From: Oreohelix idahoensis
Lineage: Eukaryota > Mollusca > Gastropoda > Stylommatophora > Oreohelicidae
Reading direction: 5' to 3'
Length of the DNA stretch: 64,000 bases
Assembly: GCA_024509875.1 (NCBI GenBank)
Contig: JAMPIV010013760.1
Location: 124,001-188,000, forward strand
Under the pieces are notes generated by a model. It was not told where the DNA came from, did no database searches, and was given only the letters and a program-made list of their open reading frames with translations. The stretch's first letter is position 1. Each line of letters starts with the position of its first letter. Shown here one piece after another: positions 46,422 through 56,292 of this stretch. The position numbers and the translations under genes are program-made.

Positions 46422-47972
46422 TTATGTGGAATCATGTGGGCATCTTGACAGAATGTCTGCCATCACATTATCTGATCCACGAATAGCTCGCACAGAGAAA
46501 TGAAAAGGTTGAAGAGCAATTGCATATCGAGTAGACCTCGAGCTTTTCAAATTCTTACTCTGTATAGCAGTAAGAGCTTTTTGGTCGGTTTCTACTATGA
46601 AATGTGCGCCTAGAAGGAATCTCTGTAGTTTGAGGATCGACCAAACCATAGCTAATAGCTCACGGTCTAAAACTGAATAATTCCTTTCTGCCGGATTAAG
46701 TTTTCTGGAAATATACATTACAGGATGCAGAGTTCCAGAGTACTCTTGCATTAGTGCCGCTCCAATCCCAGTGGATGAAGCGTCACTACGAAGAACGAAT
46801 GTCTTATCTTTAGTAGGTAGCACTAAAATAGGTGGTGTTGAAAACAATGTTTTAATCTTATCCAGAGAGCATTGGCATTCCTGAGACCAGTGGACCACAT
46901 TAGGCGAACCTTTCTTTAGAAGTGTTGAGAGAGGTGCCATGATAGAGGATAGATTCTGAATGAATCTGCCATAAAATTGAATAAGACCTAACAGACTTCT
47001 CACCTGTTTTTTAGTCTTAGGGATTGAGATGTTAAGTATCTTACTAGTATTATGGTCCTCTGTCTTTAGGAAACCATGACCAACTCGGTGGCCTAGGAAA
47101 GAAATTTCGCTAAAACCAATATAGGCTTTAGAGGGTTTCGCTGTCAGGTTGTGCTCACGCAAAGTAGACAGCAATTCATCTAACCCTGAATAGTGATCTT
47201 CCCAAGTATCGCTGAAAAGACAGATGTCGTCTAGATATGCAATGACATCTGACCGATAAGATAGGATTCGGCGCATCATGCGTACGAACGTAGCTGGTGC
47301 GTTCATAAGACCGAAAGGCATAAAATTCCATTGGAACAAACCTCTAGGTGTTGAAAAAGCCGTGAGAGGTTTGGCGCGTTCAGATAAAGGAACTTGCCAA
47401 TATCCTTTAGACAAATCAAGTTTAGTGAAAAAATGAGATTTGGAGAGTCGAGTAAGTAGCTCTTCCAGTAAAGGCATAGGTTCGGCATCGAACTTCGTTA
47501 CTTGATTCAATTTTCGATAGTCAACGCAAAGACGTATGTTATTGTCTTTTTTACGCACAATAACCATCGGCGAAGAATATGCAGAGGTGGATGGTTCGAT
47601 TATTTTCAAATCTATCATCTCATCCAACTCTTTCTCGACCTGTGCTTGAAAATGTATAGGTATAGGATAAGGTCTAACCCTAATAGGAGTATGGTCAGTT
47701 AGAACAATGTCATGTTGAATGACATTCGTTTGTCCAAGGATGTCAGTGAGTACATCCTGAAATGTTTGCAACATAGTTGAAACTTGTCGCTGTTCTCCTA
47801 GAGACAAATCAGGAGAGACAGTAACGTTCTTCCATGATTCACTGGAATGAAGTGGGATCATTGGAAGAGGAAGATTTACATCTGAAAAACTTGTTTCCTC
47901 ATCCTGTATCACGGACAGTGATGAGTAATGACCATGTTGTACTGGAGAATTGTCCGTTGCTTGGAAAATGGG
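46422..47972 (-). CDS. Element D reverse transcriptase-RNase H
   Basis: Follows in frame the TAA at 47973-47975; the apparent Met at 47912 is internal. RT N-terminus (DVLTDILGQTNVIQHDI), RLCVDYRKLN, FFTKLDLSKGYWQ, FMPFGLMNAPATF, active-site YLDD, FLGHRVGHGFL; RNase H with LRSDASSTGIGAAL, LDRELLAMVW, FIVETDQKAL, ending VMADILSRCPHDST. No frameshift at the A-run before RT, unlike B. All catalytic residues are present, so this half of Pol is intact. Confidence 0.92.
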   Translation of the reverse strand, partial: PIFQATDNSPVQHGHYSSLSVIQDEETSFSDVNLPLPMIPLHSSESWKNVTVSPDLSLGEQRQVSTMLQTFQDVLTDILGQTNVIQHDIVLTDHTPIRVRPYPIPIHFQAQVEKELDEMIDLKIIEPSTSAYSSPMVIVRKKDNNIRLCVDYRKLNQVTKFDAEPMPLLEELLTRLSKSHFFTKLDLSKGYWQVPLSERAKPLTAFSTPRGLFQWNFMPFGLMNAPATFVRMMRRILSYRSDVIAYLDDICLFSDTWEDHYSGLDELLSTLREHNLTAKPSKAYIGFSEISFLGHRVGHGFLKTEDHNTSKILNISIPKTKKQVRSLLGLIQFYGRFIQNLSSIMAPLSTLLKKGSPNVVHWSQECQCSLDKIKTLFSTPPILVLPTKDKTFVLRSDASSTGIGAALMQEYSGTLHPVMYISRKLNPAERNYSVLDRELLAMVWSILKLQRFLLGAHFIVETDQKALTAIQSKNLKSSRSTRYAIALQPFHFSVRAIRGSDNVMADILSRCPHDST

Positions 47973-48626
47973 TTACAAATAATCCGGACGTTCATGGAAT
48001 TCAGTAAGCATATTGATGTGGAAGGTTTTATGCTTCCCATCAATATCGACAATATAGTCGACATCGGAAATTTTCGATATTATATCGTACGGACCTTTCC
48101 AAGAAATAAGTAATCTGTTTTCCCTACAAGGTAGTAATACAAATGCTTTGTCACCAGGACAAAGTTGTCGTAAGCATCTCTTCTTATTGGCAAATTGCCT
48201 TGCCTTCTGTTTCGCAAATTCAGAAGAAGAAGTTGCTAATTTGCATGCTTCGATAATTTTTTGTCTCAACGCGATGACATATTCGTAGGATGACTTTGTG
48301 TCATCGTCAATATTGTCAGATGTTATGAGATCGTGAAGCAACGACATAGGGCCACGCGGACGCGCGCCAAAGACGAGTTCAAAGGGAGAAAATCCCGTAT
48401 GTTCATTGGGTACCTCTCTGTAAGCGAAGAGGGCCGCAGGTAAAACTCTGTCCCAGTCTTGAGGATGATCCTCAGTTATCTTCCCCAGTAAGTTTTTAAG
48501 TGTTCTATTAAGGCGTTCGACCATACCATTAGACATTGGATGGTAGATACTACTTAAAGATCTATCTATCTGCAGAGTAGACATTACTTGAGACATGGTA
48601 TCTGATATTAGTTGGGTGCCATGGTC
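47973..48626 (-). pseudogene. Element D integrase, C-terminal part
   Basis: Same frame as Gag-PR and RT, between the TGA at 48627 and the TAA at 47973. Carries NGMVERLNRTL (catalytic Glu), the GPY/F module (WKGPYDIISK) and the end HERPDYL, where B has Gln (PDYLQP). The TGA replaces the Ser codon just before the second catalytic Asp (B: LSDHGTQ). Confidence 0.88.
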
Positions 48627-51029
48627 TCACAATATCTCTCCGGGGAACCCCAGACGAGAAAATATAAGCCAAAGAGCATCTGCAATATCAGCAGTAGTAA
48701 TGCTCTTCAGAGGAATAGCCTCTGGCCAACGTGTGCACATATCAACACACGTCAAGATAAACTGATGTCCTCTGGCAGACTTGATCTTAAATGGACCAAT
48801 TATGTCTATGGCCATTTTTTGGAACGGCCGAATAGGAATGTCCGCCGCCTGAATGGGTGCAGCATGCCGTGGACCTTTGGATTTAACTTCCTGACATACT
48901 TTACAAGATCGACAATAAATACGTATGTCCTTGTTTACCAATGGCCAAAAGAAAGCCGCAAGGACTCTTGACTTAGTACGGGAAAAACCCATGTGTCCAG
49001 CACACTGAGAGTCGTGAGCGTGCTGCAAAATTTTAACTCTCAAATTCTTGGGAACCAGGATTTGAGAATGACTTGACGTAATGGAGTCTTGAACCATACG
49101 TACAAGTACGCCATTCTTCTTTGTAATCCACGATTTACGACTTGTGTCTTTATTCGGATCACCTTTAGTTGCAAGAATGAAGAATTTCTTCAGAGTGGGA
49201 TCATCCTCTTGCTGTTTTATAAACGAGTCACGAGAAATTACCAAGGGATTATCTTGGTTATGCACTTCATTATCTTCAGTAGATGAAGTTTGAGGCATAT
49301 TAAGAACCTGAGCTCTAGTGACTACAGCGTTAGCAATCTGCATGTTTTGCCTTTCCCACGTGGAAATTTGTTGCGGAGTGCATTCCTTGACTCCATGAAT
49401 GCGACCGATGATGAGGTCAGCGATCGGATTCGGAAGAAGACATGCGTGTACATCTCCTGTAAAGAAAGGAGTAGCAATCCTAATGATAGCAGTAGAGTAT
49501 TTCTCTAATGTGCCGCCAAATGTTACACATTTGACTACTTGTCCAGTGGCACGGGAAGGATCTACGAGTGACTGCCTAACACCAATTGTGGTGCATCCAG
49601 AATCAAATAGCACAGAGACTGGATTGTTATTCACTAAACCCTTATGTAAGACAAGAGAACCTCTTCCATCATGCGCGACTGATGCTGGAAGAGCAGGAAG
49701 AGGATGGCCACAGCTTAAAGTAGACACTGTGGTTGGCTCAAATAACGTTTTGCATTGGGGGCACTGAGATGCTCTCCCAAAATCAAAAGCGGCACATGCC
49801 ATATTACTAGCATCATTATTATCTTTACTCTGTTTATAGGCTTCATGGGACTCTTGTTGTGCAGAGTTTGCCTGAAAATGTGGTTTATGTCTTTTGTTTT
49901 GAGATCTACCTCGGTTATTATCACCTCTGTAGTTATTGTTACCTCTATTGTAACCCCTATTTGGGTTTGAGTCATAGTTCCCTTGGTTACCATTATCATA
50001 TTCATTATAATGAGTATCTCTGTAATTATGATCTTGTTGACTCCAAGACGGATAACCCTGATAGTTTCTATAATTACTTCCTCTACGGAAATTCCTATAA
50101 TTATGACCACCCCTGTGTCGAGAGCTATCAGGTCGTCTCCAGTTCTTTGAAGAAGAACCCTGAAATGATTGGTTACCTTGGTTTTGATAACTATTATGGT
50201 TACCTTTTTTATCAAATCTGTTTTGAGGTCCCTGAAATCTGTGTGAATAATTGGGATTGTATGGTGTTGCTGAAGCAACTGGCATACTCTCCTTAATCTT
50301 AGTGTTGCCAAAAGTCACGTCGGGGTGTGCAGTGACATATTGGGAACAATATTCTTCCATTTCTTTTAGAGATTTAGGTTTACGCTCATGTATAAATTCA
50401 AGGAAAGGTTTGTTCACACATGACATAATCTTATCTCTGAGCAACAAATCCATAAGTCCTTCATACGTTTTTTCTGTTTTGGAAAGCTCAATCCAACGAT
50501 CAACTGTGAGACGTGCCTTTGCAGTGAATTCTGAGAATTCTACACCCGTCTCAGGTACCATCGTTTTAAATAAAAGGCGATAGCCTTCCTCACTTAGCTG
50601 ATATTTTTTTATCAAAGCCGCCCTAATGACATCATAATTATCCTTATCTGCTTCTCCTACAAGGCATAATCTAGTCAAAGATTCACCTTTCAAGTTTTCT
50701 GATAATTGATTAGCGTATTGTGATTTATCCACATTATGTGTACGACAAGAACGTTCAAATCTATCCAGCCAGAATGTAATATCGTCACTGGACTGATTGA
50801 ACGGTGGAACCTTAACCTTGTAAGTAGAAGGTTTATCATTACCACTAGATGCCTGATTAACATTACTCATACTTGTCAATCTTAATTTCTCCAACTCAAA
50901 TTCATGTTCTCTTATTGCTTTTTTTTCTTCAGCCTCTCTGTCTAATCTTTTTTGTTCAGCTTCCCTGTCTAATCTTTTTTGTTCAGCTTCCCTGTCTAAT
51001 CTTTTTTGTTCAGCTTCACTGTCTAATCT
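48627..51029 (-). CDS. Element D Gag-protease-integrase N-terminal part
   Basis: Continuous frame to the TGA at 48627-48629. In order: the end of the coiled coil with a repeated AEQKRLDRE unit (about 51020-50930), capsid-like region (VPPFNQSSDDITFWLDRFERS), SCAN-like segment (RWIELSKTEKTYEGLMDLLL), low-complexity Asn/Arg/Gly/Tyr tract (about 50280-49880), CPQCKTLFEP ... LSCGHPLP (CX2CX13CGH), protease VLFDSGCTTIGVR, integrase HHCC finger (HAHDSQCAGH ... CRSCKVCQ) and the first catalytic Asp (MAIDIIGPF). Gag and Pol share one frame with no stop between them. Confidence 0.9.
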   Translation of the reverse strand, partial: RLDSEAEQKRLDREAEQKRLDREAEQKRLDREAEEKKAIREHEFELEKLRLTSMSNVNQASSGNDKPSTYKVKVPPFNQSSDDITFWLDRFERSCRTHNVDKSQYANQLSENLKGESLTRLCLVGEADKDNYDVIRAALIKKYQLSEEGYRLLFKTMVPETGVEFSEFTAKARLTVDRWIELSKTEKTYEGLMDLLLRDKIMSCVNKPFLEFIHERKPKSLKEMEEYCSQYVTAHPDVTFGNTKIKESMPVASATPYNPNYSHRFQGPQNRFDKKGNHNSYQNQGNQSFQGSSSKNWRRPDSSRHRGGHNYRNFRRGSNYRNYQGYPSWSQQDHNYRDTHYNEYDNGNQGNYDSNPNRGYNRGNNNYRGDNNRGRSQNKRHKPHFQANSAQQESHEAYKQSKDNNDASNMACAAFDFGRASQCPQCKTLFEPTTVSTLSCGHPLPALPASVAHDGRGSLVLHKGLVNNNPVSVLFDSGCTTIGVRQSLVDPSRATGQVVKCVTFGGTLEKYSTAIIRIATPFFTGDVHACLLPNPIADLIIGRIHGVKECTPQQISTWERQNMQIANAVVTRAQVLNMPQTSSTEDNEVHNQDNPLVISRDSFIKQQEDDPTLKKFFILATKGDPNKDTSRKSWITKKNGVLVRMVQDSITSSHSQILVPKNLRVKILQHAHDSQCAGHMGFSRTKSRVLAAFFWPLVNKDIRIYCRSCKVCQEVKSKGPRHAAPIQAADIPIRPFQKMAIDIIGPFKIKSARGHQFILTCVDMCTRWPEAIPLKSITTADIADALWLIFSRLGFPGEIL

Positions 51030-51328
51030 TTTTTTTGTTCAGCCGCAGCTTCTCTTTCCAATTTTTTTTGTTCAGCTTCAAATCTCCTTTCCTCTACCTG
51101 CATCTGCAATTTCTTTTGTTCAGCAGCAGCCTCAGCTTCTCTTTCTAATCTTTTCTCTTCCGCCATAGCTTTTCTTTCATCTGCAGCTAATCTTTTCTCT
51201 TCTGCCATAGCTCTTCTCTCTTCTGCAGCTAATGCTTTGTCATATTGAGCAACTGCCCATTGTTCTAATTGTTGACCAGTCTTATCAAGGGCTTTCCCTT
51301 GTGTAATGAAGTATTCTAATGTAGCCAT
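51023..51328 (-). CDS. Element D Gag N-terminus
   Basis: ATG at 51328 gives MATLEYFITQGKALDK, comparable with MADLAKF in C. Ala/Glu/Lys/Arg-rich coiled coil (EERRAMAEEKRLAADERK). The frame ends at EQKKD because an A8 run (near 51027-51034) carries one base too many relative to the continuing AEQKRLD frame; this may be a real indel or a homopolymer error. Confidence 0.85.
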   Translation of the reverse strand: MATLEYFITQGKALDKTGQQLEQWAVAQYDKALAAEERRAMAEEKRLAADERKAMAEEKRLEREAEAAAEQKKLQMQVEERRFEAEQKKLEREAAAEQKKD

Positions 51329-51340
51329 GATGTCTAACAA

Positions 51341-52420
51341 TAATACTAATCACCTGAATCAATAATAATACCACAAGTTCTCAATGACTTGATTAATCAG
51401 TATACTATCCCAATATCTGTGGGTCACAAGCCTTTAATAAGGTCTTGTATAATAGTAATAATAATCAGGTACTGGTTTATACCATAATCCAAGTGCAGTG
51501 CACAGGCAATTTTGTCTTATGAAATATACCTATATAAAACATATGTCAACCAACAGAATACATAAAGTACAAATAGGACTGACAATACAAGAACGTTTGC
51601 AGAAATCAAAATAAATCAAATAGGGAAATCAATGAAAATAATCACTGAATCTGCAAAGAATAACAACACAAATGACGTCACAATATATGAATATAAATTG
51701 AGAATAGAACTGAAAGATAGAAAAGGTTAGACCAACAAATTACAAACAAATCAAAACAAAACTAAAGAACAAAGAAATATTACAAAAATAACAATAATTA
51801 CAGACTTCACAGCTAACACAAAAGCAACAGTTGTCGCAGCAAATTTTCAATCAAGAAAATTGCACCTATAGAAAACGCCCACAACGGACCCTCTATGACG
51901 TGGGATATTCTGTTGTGAGGACGCCGCCCAACCTTAAACACAACCCGCTGACATAGAAACTAACATACTATACAAACAAATAACATGCAAACATAAATAT
52001 ATATAAATTATGTGTATGATAGTATGTGTTGCAAAATAGGCTCAGTCTTACAGTAATGGCAAAGTTATTTTTATGAAAACAAACAAACTGCCACTTTATT
52101 CAATTAAACATTATGGCCTTAAATATTAAAGTTCATATATGGAAAACAAGAAGATCCATCGATGAAAATAGGACTTCTTAGTTCACTCATACTGTCTTCC
52201 TGTTAACATTGACAAGAATTGATCCAACTGTTCTGTGAAACTCTATAATGTCTAATGTAAAAAATGTCAACAACGCTGACCTACATACTGCATTCACCTG
52301 ACAGGTCACGTGACGAAGTGTTGACAAAGAGCAAACCAATACTGCAAGTGTGTCGTATCAGCCACAGGAAACGGTCTGGTATCGGTAATCTGTTGACTTC
52401 TGAACTTCTGCGAGGTCAAA
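51341..52420 (-). other. Element D untranslated leader
   Basis: About 1.1 kb, AT-rich, no supported ORF; position and scattered sequence similarity correspond to the leader of B (11494-12752). Confidence 0.5.
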
Positions 52421-52440
52421 CCCAGAAAGCTGGTCCACCA
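52421..52440 (-). promoter_or_regulatory. Element D primer-binding site
   Basis: Minus strand, two bases after the LTR: TGGTGGACCAGCTTTCTG, continuing GGTTTGACC. The complement ends GGTCCACCA and contains GGTCAAACCC, resembling a tRNA T arm and acceptor end. The tRNA is not identified. Confidence 0.6.
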
Positions 52441-52442
52441 GT

Positions 52443-53950
52443 TGATAAGGTTGATAACGTTGGATTTTTATTCCCGTTAATGATATCCACCAAAAGATAG
52501 ATATAAGTGGATGGAAGCAGACATCATCATCATCATCAGTTGATAAGATCTCTATGGTGTTGTTTGCTCCACTGTAGTGTATGGAATGTCAACTTGACCT
52601 ACGCAGTGGTGTGTAGACATGGATTGAGTGTATAATGTGCGAATGATGATAAAGGTTCGTGGTGTTGACAAAAAATGTTCTTTTCTCACACTCATGTATG
52701 GCTGGAAGTCATCGACACCAACGACTGTGTACCTTTTCTAAAGTTTAATTGGACGTACACACTCGACAGCACAGATAGTGACAAATCACAGGTTGCCATA
52801 ATACATCATAGTACAGTGGATAAATGGTCTTGCAATGTTACATGGGCACTCATGTAGAATAAGTGTATAATGGACTGTCAGTAGCCAAGCACTCAGTATC
52901 GCCCATACATATATCATCTGACTTCACTGACTGAGCACGTCAGCTTATAAACAATATTTCAGATGGCTTCTAAACCTAATCTCGTCTAGCGACGATTCTT
53001 CAACATAATGTTCAGCACATATTTTTCCATATAATAATATTGAACCGCTAGCAATGGGTTCTCATGTGTAGCAGTGATCTCTGGACTGATCAAGCGATAA
53101 TACGGGCATCCCTTTTCTCTTCTTGAAAGTCACTACATGTTTTGGTTCCAAGATGGCTTCACTCGTGAGCTGTCACTCACGTTTGGGTACAGATAATGAA
53201 TCTGTCCTAAAGTTAGTCATTCATAAAACATTTCATTGCTCTGTAGATTTGATCATGAACAATTGACTGCAATCTACAGGATATAGTGCTGCTAGGAATC
53301 GAAGTCGTTTTCATCGAGTCAAATATATTCTCTTAGACATTCAAATCGTAACTATCGAAAATGGTGGCTTCGATCGAGAGTTCATAAGAGTATCTTTGAT
53401 TACCTTGGTATAGGAAATATGAAACTGCCATTCCTTGGCAATACGACTAAACACTGGGGTAAAGCATACACGATAGGTTTAGACGACTATCACCTTCCCC
53501 ACAAATACTGAGATCACTTTTTCCCCGGCGACAGGCCGACATGGAAAAACACAGTCCCTATCAGGACGAAGCCAAATCACACCACTCTCTAGCGACACAT
53601 CCGGCGAATAGCCTTCGACCTCTCTAGAGACAACAGAACATATAGTTCGACTTAGATATGTAAAGATATACAGATATAAGACAGACTCGTCCTACTCAGA
53701 CAAACAATACACATAAATTCAGGCCATAGATATTCTGAAGCAAGAACAATCTATTATTACCCAAACAACGAATAAATCGCAGTAAAATGGATTTATCCGC
53801 GGAGTTTGATCGAAAGAGCCGACACAACTTTCAAGGGAAGTAACACAATAATGACTTTCCCTTGAGCACTATTTTGCTTTCAAAATATTTGCGAAGATAA
53901 CAAGAATACCAATGTATAATATTGTAAGATATCAAAGACTGCACGTAACA
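52443..53950 (-). repeat. Element D 5' LTR
   Basis: 1508 bp, near-identical to 44423-45931; directly followed by the target duplication ACTCC at 53951-53955. Confidence 0.93.
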
Positions 53951-54380
53951 ACTCCTGACCCCAAGAACTTTGAAAAAATTGCAGAGAGCACCTAGGCCAC
54001 AAACAAAGAAAGACGTGAGATCTTTCGTGTCGTTGTGTGGATTCTATCAGAAATATATCAAAAATTTTAACTCTATTTGTGCTCCTCTGGCGGATTTAAC
54101 TCGCAAGGGAAATCCTGATAGAATTGTTTGGTCAGCCCAATTTGAATCAGCCTACCAAGAGTTAAAGGAAAAACTTACAAGCAAGCCTATCTTGAAATTA
54201 CCTGATTTGAGTCAGGAATTTGTGGTGAGAAGTGACGCAAGCAATGTGGGCCTGGGGGCTACGTTGTTGCAAAGATCATCGTCACCAGAGGGAGAGCTGA
54301 ACCCAGTCGCTTATGCTAGCCGCAAATTAAGCAAAGCGGAGCAAAACTATTCAACAAGCGAAAAAGAATGTCTAGCTTGA
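53951..54380 (+). pseudogene. C4 reverse transcriptase 3' end and truncated RNase H
   Basis: Resumes with TPDPKNFEKIAEST after the element D target duplication, then the shared frameshift and the connection/RNase H part (GFYQKYIKNFNSI, VRSDASNVGLGATLL), ending EKECLA at the LTR as in the other units. Confidence 0.87.
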
Positions 54381-56292
54381 TTTAGGCAGGACAGAACATA
54401 GTGAGAAATCTTATTGCCGCGTTGGTAGTATTAGCCTTTATAACGCGCCCGTCAAGGGTTAACGATAAAAATTTGAAAAATCTACTAGCGTAGTGGTTCC
54501 AGGAAAGATAGAAAGAATAAAACACATGAACGCATACGACTGAGAGAGCGGACACCTGCTGCCGGCTTGTCAAGTGTTAGAAGCTGGAATTTAGCTACTC
54601 AGGCCAACAGTGCGAGACGATGCCGTTAGCTTGTGTCGAAAACGATGTCGCAAGTTTGAAAATTTTAAAATACCCCGCTAGTCCAATACATTTCTAACCA
54701 CAGACACTGGGGAAAAATATATATATATACACACACGCATAATTACTTCCTATCGGGAAAAAGGAAGATCTGAGGCGATTTTTATAACATTCAAGTAGTT
54801 GAAACTTAGAAAACAACGAACACCAAAATGGAAAATATATTGAATTCTTTATTAATAGGTTTATGATCATAAAAGTTAGCTAGTCTAAGAGCTGGTCTTG
54901 TCCTGATGGGTAATATGCTTTCAAACAAAAAATCCGACAGATAGAAATAAAGTTATAGACAAAAGACGGTATTTGTTTGTACAGACAGACCAACACATGC
55001 TAGTTTGGACTTGCACTAACGGTGACTTTTTTTAACGCGTCCTTGAAAAAGGCAAGAAAGGGTACAAGTAGTCTGATGTAGAAAGGGGTAGACAAGGAGG
55101 GAAAAAAATTATGGGATGGCTCAAACTGAATATTTTTTTGGTAGTCTTAGGCCAAAACCAAGTGTATTTTTGGTAAATGCCAAGTTCGGACGGACAGACC
55201 GACAGAAGTACACTAACATTGGAACGAAATTGGACCTTAGATTTAAAAATTTGAATGGGAAATCTTAGTAGTAGATCCTATTGGTCAAAATTTTTCATAA
55301 TATTGAGTACATTCAAAGGCTTGACGCCATTTGTAGAAGATAGTCCCGAGAGCAGGACGTTGTGTATTTCTGGAAAAAAGTGATTAGCCTTATTAAAGCA
55401 AATATATATGAAAGTAATAGGCATCACAGTTCAGCCAGCAGTATATCTGGAATCTGCTATTCAACGTACCTGTGTTTTTTTCATTGAATTTCTGGGTTTT
55501 ATCTGGCACTAGTCCGGTGCCAGATTTCTATGGGAAAGCCGTTGAGGAGTTTTGGAGTCCAGTAGTGATAGGGGTCGCCAGTATCCCCCCTATTACTTTT
55601 GGAGCAGTGGTCATTCGGCAGAAAGAATTCAGACAGTTCCAGTGGGCCAGATAAGTGAAATATCTGGTACCCTAACAGTACATCAGCTATATGAGCAGCA
55701 TACCCCTGTATTCAAGAAATAAAATATTTCCCTAGTGAAATTAACAGTGACAGTGTATTTTAAAGAGACTGGGAGTGATTATAAGAATCCCAAACAGTCA
55801 TCCAGTGTTAGAAACCAGTAATAGACAGATTTTAGTAACACTATTAGTTTAATTTAACAGTATTTGTTTGGACACTTGTCCCTGTGGGTCTAAAATTTAC
55901 ATTTTGTATATATCTTGAATTCTTTTCATTTTTAAAGTCCTGACCAGAAGAATACTAGGTTCAGGACCAAATAAATCATACAGAAAATTATTAATTGTAC
56001 AAATATATTCCAGGTGTTATTTCCTTTAATCATAGCCTTTAATACTTGTTTGTGTAGAGGTGTATTATTGTTAAAGTACCATCACACCACACTTGCATAT
56101 CCCTAGACATTAGACGTAGCTATCATTCATACTAGTCAAGAATAAGTCTGCTTGAGGCCATAAGGTGGTAGCAGAAAGGTATCCTGATAACTCAACCCTA
56201 AATTTGTTAGAATCAGGGACCTTCACAGCTGGCCTCATTCAGTACAATAAGGAAACATATCACAACATTTCATAACATCAAAACCCACCACA
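54378..56292 (+). repeat. Family C LTR 5 (right end of array)
   Basis: 1915 bp; homology to the other LTRs ends at CCACCACA, after which the sequence (GATATTGAATCC) is unrelated to the leader seen after LTRs 1-4. This fixes the LTR 3' end. Confidence 0.87.

Larger units (their letters stand above)
44423..53950 (-). mobile_element. Element D: young Gmr1-like LTR retrotransposon
   Basis: 9528 bp, LTRs 44423-45931 and 52443-53950 (TG...CA), 5-bp duplication ACTCC. The LTRs show only about two differences by eye: one T in a T-run (near 45489) and one substitution in ACATCCGCCG/ACATCCGGCG. Minus-strand order PBS, Gag, protease, integrase, RT, RNase H, PPT. Gag-Pol is one frame, broken by one indel in an A8 run (near 51030) and two in-frame stops (48627, 47973). 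Inserted in the RT of C4. Related to B in all domains and in the LTRs. Confidence 0.95.
16473..56292 (+). mobile_element. Family C tandem array: five LTRs and four internal regions
   Basis: Head-to-tail array of one Gmr1-like element: LTRs at 16473, 22569, 28830, 38482 and 54378 alternate with internal regions C1-C4, sharing LTRs between neighbours. Gag starts are spaced 6262, 6367 and (after subtracting piggyBac) about 6360 bp. All units share the same stops, frameshifts and a pol truncated at the LTR, so the array grew by recombination or duplication after inactivation, not by four separate insertions. piggyBac interrupts C3 and element D interrupts C4. The outer flanks (CGCAT and GATAT) do not match, so no target duplication is seen. 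Confidence 0.88.

Noticed and set aside
49715..50311. 198-residue minus ORF overlapping element D Gag (and similar ones at 9976-10542 and 2725-3126)
   Set aside because: Alternate frame of the low-complexity Asn/Arg-rich Gag tract; recurs because the codon composition lacks stops, with no known family.
16473..56292. Four independent insertions of family C
   Set aside because: Units abut sharing single LTRs, without target duplications between them, and share the same inactivating mutations.
1..56292. Envelope gene or endogenous retrovirus
   Set aside because: No open frame with signal peptide and membrane segments lies between RNase H and the 3' LTR in B or D; these are retrotransposons without env.
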